Below are positions 36,026 through 47,905 of a DNA stretch of 64,000 nucleotides, one piece after another; position 1 is the first letter of the stretch; each line of letters starts with the position of its first letter. The stretch lies in assembly GCA_001465935.1 (NCBI GenBank), contig LNKV01000043.1:124001-188000 (forward strand), written 5' to 3'. A model generated the notes under the pieces. The model ran no database searches and had not been told where the DNA came from. It saw only the letters and a list, made by a program, of their open reading frames with translations. Source of the stretch: Clarireedia homoeocarpa. Taxonomy: Eukaryota; Ascomycota; Leotiomycetes; Helotiales; Rutstroemiaceae. Position numbers and translations under genes: made by a program.

Positions 36026-36274
36026 ATTTTCTTTCCCACGATAAACAGCTTTCCTATTCCGCTCCCTATTCCGCTTCCTATTCCGCTTCTGCTATCCTAA
36101 TCACCAATTGTTTTCTTTTCGGAATGGAATCTCCCAAAAATTAATAGCGGGGTATCTAATCGCAAACAAAAGTATTTTGAAACTTAACTTATTTTTATTT
36201 TTATATATTTTATTTTATTCCGTCACTTTTGCACAAGCATAAGCACAACTTTTTCTTTTTTCCTTGTGCGTGCA

Positions 36275-36480
36275 TTATCTCGGCAAAACCTTACCCCGGT
36301 CTTCCGGTGCCCATTTATGCAAGAACGGATGATCTCCACCTTTTCTGGGATTGCGCTCGAACCCCAGTTCCGGAACTTCTATGACGAAAGGGAGTCGTTT
36401 TTGGTGAGATTCGATAAGTTCCTGTACTGCATTATTTTTCCTGCATGGGCGGCTGGCTGTGCTGTGCTTTTGTGAATCGC
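36275..36480 (-). CDS. Possible small protein, C-terminal exon (5' end unresolved)
   Basis: Minus-strand frame ending at the stop 36275-36277 with a protein-like composition: VQELIESHQKRLPFVIEVPE, LGFERNPRKGGDHPFLHKWA and PEDRGKVLPR. A candidate first exon (ATG in MGTKTRL, donor GTAAGT, near 36636-36660) lies upstream on the same strand, but the joining intron can be drawn in more than one way. I cannot name a family. The composition (Gly, Pro, Trp and charged residues, no low complexity) is what makes it worth listing. Confidence 0.33.
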
Positions 36481-36964
36481 CGAGGGATGGGAATTGGATT
36501 GGAAATTGCGGGTAATACTGCCAACTTCACTTAGGACGTTTTGATGGTTGTTTACGACTTCTTAGTATGTTTTATATTTATCTTGTCTTGACTATTGATT
36601 GCTTGAAATTTGTTCGAGAAGGGTTTCTGTTTTCTACTTACAGTCTTGTTTTGGTCCCCATCGGCTCAAGTACGTGTTGTAGTTGGTTTGGATTCGATCG
36701 ACAGCCAACCAAGGAAGCTATACTTGGTACAGCAATGTGGAATTGACGAGGCGGGACCAGACGAAACGAAAAGAGGCAAGACAAGACGAAGAACGCGTAC
36801 ACAATACCGACTGAACGAAGTGTGGAGATCCGGGAACGAAGGAAGATAAGGACTCAATTTTGCGTTCTCGAAAAAAACGGAAACATCGAGAAGTTGTGCT
36901 TTAAATACGACCGACGCCCTTACGCAGTATTGCGTTTGCAGTTTATAAGGGACATTTTGCAATC

Positions 36965-39945
36965 ATGGTCTTAAACACGGTGACTGTAGGGACGGCTGTC
37001 ACTCCAGCTGTGGTTCAAACCTTCATCAATCATGTAAGGATATATTTTCAATGTTTCCCTATACGCACGCATGCATACTAACAAGCCGACAGTACCTCAA
37101 TCGCAAACCCCTCCACCAAAAACCTACCGCGCACATCTCTTACGACGAAGGCCTGCATCTCATCCGCAAATTCCTCGTCTACGCCTCGCATCACACAGTC
37201 GAAGAAATCCAACGCTTCACATCCCAATGGGTGCCGCATCCGCACTGGGTGAAAGTCGACGAGATTACCATCCCCACGGAACAAATTGCCCAAGGTGCAG
37301 TATACATACAAGAACAATTGGGACAAGATGGCGTGGAAAAGATTGGTGGGAAGACCTGGTGGCAGTGGAGACGCCCCGGGACTGAGTTGAAAGCTGAGTG
37401 GATTGAGATGAGAGACGATTATAATGAGAGGAGGAGTAAAGGGGGGGAGGGGAAAAGAGTCATGCTTTATGTGCATGGCGGGGCCTACTTTTTTGGAAGT
37501 ACGGATGAACATAGGTATCAGATGCAGAGGCATGCTAGGAAATTGAAGGCGAGGGTTTTTGCTCGGTAAGTTCTGCATATCGATTGAGGCCCGGATTTTT
37601 TTTTAGGATACTAATTGTGGGATAGTGAGTTTTTATATCGAGGGCTGAGGAGAGTTGAGATGTACTGATGGTTATTTAGCTCGATATCGTTTGTCACCGC
37701 AATTTCCTTTTCCTTGCGGTATGCTTGATTGTTTAGCGGCGTATCTGTATCTCCTTACGGTGCAAGATCCAACGACTATTGTTTTGGCGGGGGACTCAGC
37801 TGGTGGTGGAATGGTTCTTAGGTCAGTAGCGCTCTTTTCCGAACTACGGCATCGGAACAAAGTATTCTCTCATGTTGTATCATATTTGCTAACAAGAAAC
37901 AGTATGCTTGTGATTATGCGTGACAGGGGCATTCCTTTACCTGCAGGAGCCATTCTCATCTCTCCTTGGGTGGATTTAACACATTCGTTTCCAAGTGTTG
38001 CTGAAGACAATCCTCTGGATTATATCCCGCCTTATGGTTTCCTCCAACGACCATCACCAGCATGGCCCCCGCCCAACGCTGATGATCTTCGAGCGATCAA
38101 TGAAGGACTAATCAAAGACCTCACGAAAAAAGACCATGGTATTCTCGCACATCGAAACGATCGAGAGGCAGCTCAAGGGTTCCATGTTGATGATCATCCA
38201 CCACCAGATGTCCAAAACGATAATGCCGCGAATGGAATAAATCATGATAGTTCAATTCCGAAAACAAATACTGTTCCTGGATCTGGTCGGGAACTTTCAA
38301 TCATGGTGGATGGAAAACTAATCCAAATCAAAGACCAAATTCAGATGTATACTACTAATGACTTAATATCTCACCCACTTGTGTCACCAGCTCTCCAACC
38401 CTCTTTAGGTGGCCTTCCACCTCTTCTTATTCTTACAGGTGGTGGCGAAATGCTTCGAGACGAGCAAATTTATGTCGCCCACAAAGCCGCCAATCCCAGC
38501 CAATATCCACCCGGCGATGCATACCTTAACGAAGCAAAGCGTGCTGAAATTGAGAAATGGAAACCCACGGACGTGCAGCTTCAAGTCTGGGATGATCTAT
38601 GTCATGTTGCGCCCACATTGAGTTTCACTCGTCCAGCGAAGTACATGTATCGATCGATAGCGCAATTTGGAGCATGGGCTTTGGCTAAGGCGCAGAAGAC
38701 GGAAATTGAGATTTTGGACGACGATGATGTGTCGGTGATTTCGCGATCTTCAGAGTCTGGTGAAGATAGCGAGAAGGTATTTCATCCTTTTTTTTTCCTA
38801 CTCGATCATTCGCGGGATTTTGCTAACGGATAGAAAAGAAGAAGGAAACACTCGGGTCAATAGCCGAGATTGGGAAAGCTGGAGATCCTCTACCTGCATT
38901 CAAATCACATATGATCCGTCAACGAGTTAATCGTCACGGTGCGATCTTTCCGCTCGCTCCAGCCTCCGAACTCCGCGCTTGCAAAATTGCTCCTGAGGAT
39001 GTGGGCGTGATTAAGGAGGGGCCAGTACGGAAATGGATGGCGGCAAAGACACATTGGGATACAAAATACGCCAAGGAGAAGCGCCAAGTTCAGAAGCGCA
39101 GGGCAAAGGAGATGGCAAAAGGGTATCAGAAGTTCGATGGGGAAATCCCACCACCGAGTGCATTGGCTGGAAGGAGATTATTGGATGTAGACGAAGGAGA
39201 GGAGAAAAGGGGTAAGAGCTGGGGAATGTGGATGTGGAGTGGATGGGGCAATAAACACGATGTTAAGACTATGGGACGCGAACGGGAAGCGGATGCTGTG
39301 GAAAAAACTGTCGTGGATGATAGGGACGGAAAAGGCTCAAGGGCTCCGGAGGATTCTAATAGGAAGAAAGCATGGGACCCTAAGAGAGTTGGCAGGAGTC
39401 GCAGTAGAAGCCATAGGAAAGTCGTAGCAGATGAGCACCAGACGGGTGAGCTAGATGGCGACGGGGACGATACACCTGCGGGATTACTCTTCGCGATGAA
39501 ACAGGTTGCAAGGGAGGAGGAGAATTATATCGCGGAGAGGAAATCGTTGACGTTGGGGAGGGTGGGAATGGGGGAGGAGGAAGATTTGCATATTATGGGG
39601 GATGGAACGGTACCGGATATTTTGGTGAGGTCGCCGACTATTGAGAGGTATGATGCAGAGGGGGAGTTGAGGAGGCCGAGGGCTGGGGGGGTGGCATTTC
39701 CGTTTAGTTTGGGGAGGGAGGGGGTGGATAGGGAGTCGAGTGCTAGTATGGTTACTTTGTTTAGTGAGGATGGGAGTGATGAGGGCGAGGGGGAGGATGG
39801 GGCAGAGGAGGTGGAGAAGGATAAGGAAGAGGAGGCGGGGTTGAATGGGGATGGAGAGGGGAAGGGGAAGGGGAAAGAGAATGTATCTCCAGCGACGAGA
39901 CCGGAAATCGATCGCTTTTATACGGCGATGGAGTCAGCTAATTAG
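36965..39945 (+). CDS. HSL-type alpha/beta hydrolase (esterase/lipase-like) with long C-terminal extension
   Basis: Exons: 36965-37033, 37093 to about 37565, from 37660 or 37680 to 37821, 37903-38776 and 38839-39945, giving roughly 887-894 residues. The hydrolase core has VMLYVHGGAYFFGS (HGG oxyanion motif), LAGDSAGGGMVLSMLV (GDSAG nucleophile Ser), LPAGAILISPWVDLTHSF and a His in WDDLCHVAP; a candidate Asp lies near LILTGGGEMLRDEQ. The HGG/GDSAG pair places it in the hormone-sensitive-lipase family. An insertion with PPPDVQNDN.. separates the core halves. The last 370 residues are a charged, probably disordered extension (SRSRSHRK, Glu/Gly-rich repeats) ending MESAN. The exon 2/3 junction is problematic (see findings). 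Substrate unknown. Confidence 0.82.
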
Positions 39946-40371
39946 AATAGAGTAGGGATGTGCTTAGGATGCGGTATATATACTCTTTACATATAATATG
40001 GCATTTAAATAGGTATGGTTTATAAGTGTAATATAGCTAGCTAGCTGGTTTTGGTTTTAACGCTTGCAGCATTGGGCGGCGGAGATGGGGTTGGTTTAGT
40101 GAAGGAGGGGAAATGGCAAGACGATGAATATGAAATGAAATGATTATTTACTTGCCCTCCTTCTATTTCTATTTATCTCTTTCATAAACTGAAATTGCAT
40201 TAGGTTGGGTGGTGGATGTGGTGGATGTGGTGGATAGATGATTAAAGGAGGAGGTTGATGAGTAGCGGAGTATGTGATGTGGATGATTGATTGATTCAGG
40301 CTGGTTAGAAGGGTGGGACGATAGGGGTGGGGTGGGTTGGTGAAGGAGGAGATAGGTGATGATGATGTGGG

Positions 40372-40445
<74 letters not shown>

Positions 40446-42383
40446 TGCCCTTTTGAGGATGCGAGTGAGGTTAGATGGGGAGGGTTAGGGAGAGAGATTT
40501 CGATGAGGGGGAGCCGGAGCGGGCATGTTAGTGCTGGTAGTAAGATCTAGTGGATGTCCAATGAAGCTCTTCTTTGTACTGTACCACCTATTTTTCCACC
40601 CAATTTACCACCTCACTTCTGCATATGCTGCCATATAGAAGATACCCATACCCATAAAGATTTCCCTTTTTCCGCAGTTAGATAGGGATCAATCAACTTC
40701 TATTTCCTAACGCTAGTGCTGGCTTTGATGGAGGGGCTGATGTTGGGGGAAGGAGTGGATGAGCTGCGGGGTGGAGTGAGTGGATTGCAACTGCTTCCTA
40801 CATCAGCGTTATCTGTTTTTCTCAATGGTATGTGCCTGTTGCCATATATCCATTCTTGTATTCAGAGGCCCATACATAGGATTCGCAGTTCACGAGCCAA
40901 GAACCTCCTTGTGGTGGGGATGAAGGGAAGGAGTCTTCGGAAGTTGCTTTGAGGTCTCTTGAGAGCGATTCCATGGATCAAAGTCGTGTTTCAATTTGGG
41001 TTATTGGGGGGGGGTTTTTTTTTTGGTTTGGTTTGGGGGGTAAGGCTGATTGTTTGATTGTTTCTTAAACATTGAAGGATGTAAATATGGCTTATGGAAA
41101 GAGACTGAGGTAGGAAGTGCTTGCTTAGGGATAGGATTCCGAGTATTGGTGAAATTGTTGATCGGTTGGTTGAAGGTGCTGGAGAAGGTAAGATGAATGA
41201 ATGGCCTTCAACCCCTTATGTTACAATATTTCCGAAAACAGACGATTGGGTCGTCGTCCTGCCGTAAAGCAATTCACTGCATGTGCAATAAGTGAAAAAC
41301 GGTCGTTTAATTTACTCAACGGTAGAAGTGTAGCATATGAAGAATTTTTTCGCGTCTAAAGTCGATTTACGTTCAACTGTCCAGCAGAATTTCCTTCTCC
41401 TGTAGTCAGAAATCGTGTTATTTATTTGACCGTATCCAATATTTTTTGGGCTTTCCGTCTAGCAGTCGAGTGCTGACTACTTAACTCAATTCTCAAAGCT
41501 AGGGCGATATACTCTTGTCGGCTATTCTTCTCAATTCTCCTCAGAAGAACCCTAAATGTAGTCAGTGCTAATTCGCTCATCGAGAACATCCTCATCAGTG
41601 TTATCCCGCGCTATAGAGCTAAGAGAGAGTAGAACGGAGGCGGATTAGAAGTTGGGTTTGAAGCCATGCCGCTTTTAATCGCGAATTGAATTGTCCGCGT
41701 AAATGATATCGCTGTTTTAACATATGACCCAGAAAAGGGGGGTTGCTGTCCCAACATCCTCTCGCTTTCCCTCCAGCCTACCCTCATCTAGAAACCGATA
41801 GCGCTAATCCCCTCAAGCCCCTCTAGAATAAGCTTAAATATTCCAATTGCGCTTCCTCTAGTGTGCATCTCAGCCGCTAAAGCCTCCCGGGTACTCACCG
41901 TCCCGGACGCCTCTTCTTTCATGCGTCACTGCGGATAGGATACTTTATTTGTGTTTCCTTTGTATATCATATCATGTCTTCTGTTCTACCACAGAACGCT
42001 TTTTTTTTTTATTTCTTCCGTGCGGAATTCTTCAATTTGTGAGACCTACGAATGCGGTTCGTGGCAATTCATCAATTGTGAAACGTGTGTATAGGAACGT
42101 GAAACGAGGACGAAACGGACTCTTTGCAGAAGGAGAACTATCAGAGAGGAATTGCGTTGAGCTGGGTGCGAAATTTCTTTGACATTGGATGATCTTCTGA
42201 TTCAATTCATTGTCAAGTCATTTGAGGAGCTGGTAATTCATTTCAGCGAGCCGCGATATCGAGTCGAGAGGTCCGAAATCCTCAAACCACAGCAACACCC
42301 TTCCAAACGGCCCCTCACAAACAAGCGCAAAATCGCACCAAATACGTTCATCCCAGTATTCGAATCAAACAAATCATCTCAAC
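39946..42383. other. Intergenic, no supported gene
   Basis: About 2.4 kb with purine-rich and G-rich stretches, a GGTGAG hexamer array, and a G10-T10 tract near 41007-41027. Frames such as 41949-42182 and 40716-40952 have no recognisable content. Confidence 0.5.
40370..40441. repeat. (GGTGAG)n microsatellite, about 12 copies
   Basis: Perfect head-to-tail GGTGAG hexamers over about 72 bp. Confidence 0.95.
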
Positions 42384-43193
42384 ATGAAGCTCTGCTCCAA
42401 TCGACCCGAAGGCTTCGTACGTAACTCCCTCCCACCCCTTCTTATACCCCTCATTCACTAACCCCTCCTTTTCTCGGCTCCATAGGGCCCCACATCCAAG
42501 CTCTCCTCTTCCACTCTCCCAACAACCTGTTTCATCGACACGATCCTCATTGCCCTCCCAACCTGGCTCGCCCTCTTCCTCCTCCTAAGCCTCTATCTCC
42601 CCACCATTCTCCGCCCCTCCTCCCCTAACCCCTCATGCAAATGCCCCACCCATCCGCACCGCCTCCCCCTCACCATCCACACCCTCCTCCTGCTCTCTCT
42701 CCTTCTCATGAACACCATCATCATTGCGCGGCTCTCACTTCTTGGATGGGGAATCGGCCTCCTACCATTCACATATATTGGGATAATTCTCTCATCCTTA
42801 CTATTCGCGACGAATGGACTGAGAGGGAGAGTGCGGTATTGGTGGGTGATAAGCACGGTGATATGGGTTGGGGGCACGGTAATGTCATTTTTGCAGGCGG
42901 CGGGATTGGTAGGGCAGTTAGGGTGGGAGTGGGATGGGAGGAAGGGGGGAAGGTATCCAGTGGGGGATGAGGTAGTAGATGGGTTGGTTATTGGGGGATT
43001 ATGGATTTTGGTGGGGCTGACGGAGGGGATGTGGGGAGTTTGGGGGAGGAGGTGGGTTGAGAGGAGACAGAGGGGAGGGGGGGATAAGGATGTGAAAGAA
43101 GTGCAGGGGGTAGGGGAAAAGGGGAGAGGAAGAGGAGATGTGGAGAGTGGAAATCCAGTTGTGGGAGTTGATGAAGAGGCGGGAAAGATATGA
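42384..43193 (+). CDS. Multi-pass membrane protein, 246 aa, unknown function
   Basis: Two exons, 42384-42416 and 42486-43193; the donor GTACGT and acceptor CATAG give MKLCSNRPEGF joined to GPTSKLSSS. About five hydrophobic segments follow: CFIDTILIALPTWLALFLLLSLYL, LTIHTLLLLSLLLMNTIIIA, LLPFTYIGIILSSLLF, YWWVISTVIWVGGTVMSFLQ and VIGGLWILVGLTEGMWGVW. The C-terminus is soluble and charged. The short N-terminal CSNRPEGFGP followed by membrane helices recalls the TMD0 region of fungal ABC-C/HMT-type transporters, but no ABC domain follows. I therefore treat it as a stand-alone membrane protein of unknown role. Confidence 0.6.
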
Positions 43194-44199
43194 ATTTGGT
43201 GATTGTGTCCTGCTGCAGAAAGGAAGATTATGTATGTGTATATATATATGCATTATAATAATGCTTGTTTTACTTTGGTATGTATGACTGACTGGCCTGG
43301 ACTGGGCTAGATTAGGTTTGGTTGCTCTAGGCGTTGGCATTAGCGTTGGAATACTTTGGAACAGCACGGAGGACAGATAGCTAGCTATTTCAAGCTTGGA
43401 GTTTGGGATACCTCACGTATCTAGTTCTTCTGTACTGTACAATTTCAGTCAGAGCACATAAAGAATACAGTAATTGAAACAACATCTCTTTAGTTTCATA
43501 GCAATCGAGAAATCCCCACTATGATCACTCTCTATCCGGGCCTCACAGTCCACCGATAAATTAATTCATCGTGTTATATTGACCTATAGATCAATTCCAT
43601 ATTTTCAATTTCCAACCAGGATACATACACATCTTTGAGATCTTTATGCTGCTACTGATAGCAGCAAGTATATATATAAATTCTCTAGAACCATCGAAGG
43701 GATTCTCAATATCTAAGTTTTACTCAAACACTCATCTAGTTGCACAATAGAAAGTATAACTATAAACCCATAATCAGAAGTCCAAAGAGTGGTTAATAAA
43801 GAGGAGCAACCACTGGTAGTCAGTAAATAACATACATTGTGATAAGTGAATGAATGAATGAATGCGATTAGTTTATTTCCCTAATGCACACACAAGTTTC
43901 TAGTTTCTGTTCTTCTCTAATAAAACAGGTGCAGTATAATGTAATGCAATAACGTGCAGTTACCTGCTGAATGATCTCCTTAGTGCCCATGTTCAATTTC
44001 CCCTGTAAACTCCAATTGCTGCGTGCCATAGTGCCTCTGCCTAGGAGGATTGAAAGAGTAAGCATGTATACGCCGATACCATCCTATTCTATCTCTAGCC
44101 TTCCTATACCCAATATCCTGTTCCGTTGCCAATTTTCCCATACTGTAAACAACGCCCTATTCAAACCAATCCACCCATTCCATTCCATCGCATCCCACC
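43194..44199. other. Convergent intergenic spacer
   Basis: 3' flanks of the membrane protein and the copper ATPase. Only short AT-rich frames. Confidence 0.5.
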
Positions 44200-47100
44200 T
44201 CATCTAACCAACCCCGTATCTTCCGAACTACTCCCCCTCGCCCTCCCACCCCTAAACCCCACCCCCGGCACCCTCCACCTCAATGCCAAACTACTAACCA
44301 CCACACTAACACTACTCGCCGCCATCGCTAAACTTGCCCACACCGGATCCAATCTCACATGTTCCCCCCCGCTGCCACTCCTCAACGGATACAACACTCC
44401 GGCCGCCACCGGCACCGCCACAACATTATACACCAATGCCCACGCGAAATTAAATTTAATTCTTCTAAACACCAATTTACTAAGATCGAGCAGCGTAACC
44501 AGGGCATTGAGATCGCTTCCCACTAGCACGAATTCCGCCGACGAGATGGCGATATCGCTTCCTGAGCCGATTGCTATCCCTACGTCTGCGACCGTGAGTG
44601 CGGGGGAATCGTTGATGCCGTCACCGACCATGGCGACGGTGGCGCGTTTGGTTGTGCGGGAGAAGGAAGAGGGTTTTGAGGGGAGGGATTTCTGGAGATA
44701 GGAGATCTTGTCTGCTTTTTGGGAAGGTAGGACGCCGGCGATGATGTTTGAAGGGGGGATGCCGACTTGGATGCCGATGGCGACGGCGGTGGTTTGGTTG
44801 TCGCCGGACAGCATCCAGATGTCGGCGCCGCGGGAGCGGAGGGAGGAGATGATTTGTGGTGCTTCGGGACGGATGGGGTCGGAGATGGAGAGGAGGAAGA
44901 CGAGGTGGTAGAATTTAGGAGGGGAGGATGATGTAAAGGGGGAAATGGCGGCGAGGGCGATGGATTTTCCGGCGTTTTTCCATTCTTCGATGAGGTCTTG
45001 AGAGGAAAGAGGGATGTTAACGTGGTGAGTTTTCATCATGGCTTCGTTGCCGATGATGAATGAGATTAGGGTGGAGTTGATTGTGAAAGTAGCTTTCATG
45101 CCATGACCGGGGATTTCTTCAATATCTTCCGCTTCAAGATTGCGAATTTCTTTGCTGGAGCAAAATGATGTGATGGCTTTGGCGATGGTATGACTGCTGT
45201 TTGCTTCAACTGCTTTGGTCATGCCGAGGATTTTCTTCTTTTGATCACTACCAAGTATGTTGTCGACGGGAATTAATTCAGAATCGGTAACAGTAGGTTC
45301 GCCTCCTACCGTCAAAGTACCAGTTTTATCAAAGACGATACAGTCAAGTTTACTAGCTTTTTCGAAAGCTTCTCCGCCTCCTTTGACTAGGATTCCATTT
45401 TGAGCTGCAAGGCCACCTCCAACGAAGAGCGCAGTTGGAGCAGCAAGAGCCAATCCACATGGACATGCAACGACGAATACAGCGATAGCAAATTGAAGAG
45501 ACCATGCAGTCCAGCCTCCGGTATTTGTACCAAGATATTCTCTAGGCAATGCGCCTGATACACCCAAAGAAAGCCAAACAATCCAGGTAAGAATTGCGAT
45601 CAAGGTGATGGAGGGTACGAAATAACCAGTCAGAGTATCCGCGATACGTTCCATAGGTGCTCTTCTCGTCTGTCCTTCTCGAACAGCTTTCACTATCTGG
45701 TCAAGCATTGATGATCCGGCGACGCCAGTAATCTTAACAGAGACTGGAAATTCTTTGTTGACGGTTCCCGAAAAGACTTCATCCCCAGGACCTTTCTTTA
45801 TCAACTTCGATTCTCCCGTCAAGCTTGATTCGTCGAACCTAGTTTCGCCTTGAATGATTGTTCCGTCGCATGCAGGAGATCCTCCATGTAAAACTTTGAT
45901 AATGTCGCCAAATTCTAGTAGGTCAACATTGACGCTCCGGATGGATTCTCCTTGATTTCCAGTGACAACTTCCTCGCCCGTGATAAGATCATCATCTACT
46001 GTTGAACTCTCACCTACATTTGATTCAACAAGGAGAGCTTCTGTAGGCCGCAGTTTTCCTAACATCGTAACAGCATCGCCGGTCTTCGACTTACTGTATG
46101 CTTCAATGAGACGACCGACTAGTAAGAAGAAAGTTAGGAAGACGACAGAGTCGAAGTAGAAGGAGTTTTCATCAGCAATAAACTCTGGGTGAGCCGCTGC
46201 GGCAATTAATTGAGCTACCGAAGATAAATAGGCAATTGTTGTTCCCAAAGACATTAGCATATTCATGCTACCGAAACGATAGAACCTCTGTAAGATTGGT
46301 GTTTTGCTTCCAGGTCTCCACATTGATCGAACCTCTTTTAGAGCTCGCCTATGGAAGACATCAGCGCATAATATATAGACTGGTGTCGCCATGACGAAAA
46401 GTGCCCATTGTGCACGACTAACGCCAGCTTGGAGAGGCTCCATAAGGTATTTTCTAGCGGGATTGGATTTCGATACCAGGCTCATGAAGACGATGCCAAT
46501 GATCAGTGTAGGAATGGCGGTTACGAAAGTAACTATTACTCGGGCTAGTAAACGCGACTGTTCTCGTTTGTGGATCATTCGAGATCGTTCTTCAAGCGTA
46601 GGCGGATGATAAATAGAAGCATCGAACGATTGCTCGATAGCCGAGATTTTAGCTAATATCTGTCTGATTGTGAAAGACGGTGCCTCCGGGACGTAGCTTA
46701 TTCTCATGATGGGGTCCTCGATGGATATTTCTTTCTCGATCGTAATTCGATCACCAAACGTTTCAAGACTAGACTTGATTCGTTGAGGACAGTGACCACA
46801 AAACATACCCCCCACCTCAATCTCGACCGTTCTCAAAATCTTTTGTTCTTTCTGCGAAAGTGACTTGAGGTCTACGACACTGTCCAAAGTTGCATCATAT
46901 CCAATATCCTCAATTGCCTCCACAATATCCATCTTATGCTCATCTCCTTCGAAATCAACAGTAGCACTATTTGAGATGAGATTGACAACCACATCCTTGA
47001 CCCAGGGCTTCTTCTTCAACTCCTCGACGATTGTGTTGGCGCATGAAGCACACGTCATCCCACCGACAGCCAACGATGCTCGATAGCCACTATCGGATGA

Positions 47101-47742
47101 TATGGAATCAATGACGACCAAAGGACCGGATTGTGTTTCGGACATATTCTTTCCTCCTGGACCATCGTTCCCATGACTACTGCTGCCGTTGGCACGTGAT
47201 TGTTCAGACACCGAAATTAAAGGTAGATTCTTCGGCTGGACTCGCTTTCCAGCAGCTTCTTGTCTACATATATCGCAATTTTCCAAGTGCCGAGTAACCC
47301 GTGTGACTGTAGCCTTGCTCGGTGCTTTATTGCTCGGTGTCCAACGCTGTAAGAACTGGTCCAGGTATCCGATATCAGGGTCGTGCTCTATGTGCGACTT
47401 GGCAACGGATCCGCCATTATCCTCTGATGTTACATCGCATACATCAAAACCTTCCAACTGCAGAGCTGCCCGAATATCCTTAGTTGACAAATTTCTATCA
47501 TGTTGGACAGTAACCCAAGATGAGACGAGCGATGGTGCAACGGATACCGGTCGGGGATTAAGGTCGTAGAGAATCTCTTGAATGCGTGATACGCATGAGG
47601 GACAATGCAGATTCGATAATAAATAGGATGTTGTGACCAGTGGCCTATTTGTGTTTCGTGTAACGGGTATATCCATCTTGCCAACTTCCTCTGAATTGAT
47701 GATGCTACTGGAGAAATCGTCGTTGTTCGTTGGAACTGACAT
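44200..47742 (-). CDS. Copper-transporting P1B-type ATPase, 1180 aa
   Basis: ATP-driven copper pump of the fungal Crp1/CrpA/Pca1-like group, expected in copper export or detoxification at the plasma membrane or in secretory compartments. Single exon. The N-terminus has three heavy-metal-associated modules with CPSC (47-50), CASC (about 235) and CGHC (about 315). About eight membrane helices follow. Catalytic motifs are intact: DESSLTGESKL, the intramembrane copper site VVACPCGLALAAPTA, the phosphorylated Asp in FDKTGTLTVGG, and MVGDGINDSPALTVADVGIA. The ATP-binding SEHPL-type motif reads SSHTIAKAI, with Thr in place of the usual Pro. The ATG at 47742 (MSVPTNNDD) is the first in frame. Three 15-bp repeats lie just upstream. 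Confidence 0.95.
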   Translation of the reverse strand: MSVPTNNDDFSSSIINSEEVGKMDIPVTRNTNRPLVTTSYLLSNLHCPSCVSRIQEILYDLNPRPVSVAPSLVSSWVTVQHDRNLSTKDIRAALQLEGFDVCDVTSEDNGGSVAKSHIEHDPDIGYLDQFLQRWTPSNKAPSKATVTRVTRHLENCDICRQEAAGKRVQPKNLPLISVSEQSRANGSSSHGNDGPGGKNMSETQSGPLVVIDSISSDSGYRASLAVGGMTCASCANTIVEELKKKPWVKDVVVNLISNSATVDFEGDEHKMDIVEAIEDIGYDATLDSVVDLKSLSQKEQKILRTVEIEVGGMFCGHCPQRIKSSLETFGDRITIEKEISIEDPIMRISYVPEAPSFTIRQILAKISAIEQSFDASIYHPPTLEERSRMIHKREQSRLLARVIVTFVTAIPTLIIGIVFMSLVSKSNPARKYLMEPLQAGVSRAQWALFVMATPVYILCADVFHRRALKEVRSMWRPGSKTPILQRFYRFGSMNMLMSLGTTIAYLSSVAQLIAAAAHPEFIADENSFYFDSVVFLTFFLLVGRLIEAYSKSKTGDAVTMLGKLRPTEALLVESNVGESSTVDDDLITGEEVVTGNQGESIRSVNVDLLEFGDIIKVLHGGSPACDGTIIQGETRFDESSLTGESKLIKKGPGDEVFSGTVNKEFPVSVKITGVAGSSMLDQIVKAVREGQTRRAPMERIADTLTGYFVPSITLIAILTWIVWLSLGVSGALPREYLGTNTGGWTAWSLQFAIAVFVVACPCGLALAAPTALFVGGGLAAQNGILVKGGGEAFEKASKLDCIVFDKTGTLTVGGEPTVTDSELIPVDNILGSDQKKKILGMTKAVEANSSHTIAKAITSFCSSKEIRNLEAEDIEEIPGHGMKATFTINSTLISFIIGNEAMMKTHHVNIPLSSQDLIEEWKNAGKSIALAAISPFTSSSPPKFYHLVFLLSISDPIRPEAPQIISSLRSRGADIWMLSGDNQTTAVAIGIQVGIPPSNIIAGVLPSQKADKISYLQKSLPSKPSSFSRTTKRATVAMVGDGINDSPALTVADVGIAIGSGSDIAISSAEFVLVGSDLNALVTLLDLSKLVFRRIKFNFAWALVYNVVAVPVAAGVLYPLRSGSGGEHVRLDPVWASLAMAASSVSVVVSSLALRWRVPGVGFRGGRARGSSSEDTGLVR

Positions 47743-47860
47743 TCTGACTGATGGGGAGTGCCTTTCAGCCTAGTAAGACAAGGCGTTCTTGCTGGGTGAA
47801 GGGTTGGCAGGAAAGTAAGGAACGACAGACGTTATAAAGTTTTGAGGATAGAGGCCTTAT

Positions 47861-47905
47861 AAGAGATCTGAAGGTAAGAGATCTGAAGGTAAGAGATCTG
47901 AAGGT
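47861..47905. repeat. 15-bp perfect tandem repeat, three copies, in the copper-ATPase promoter
   Basis: AAGAGATCTGAAGGT three times without mismatch, about 120-165 bp upstream of the ATPase ATG. Confidence 0.95.

Noticed and set aside
40370..40441. GGTGAG array as an interstitial telomere
   Set aside because: Filamentous fungal telomeres are TTAGGG-type; this is a simple hexamer microsatellite.
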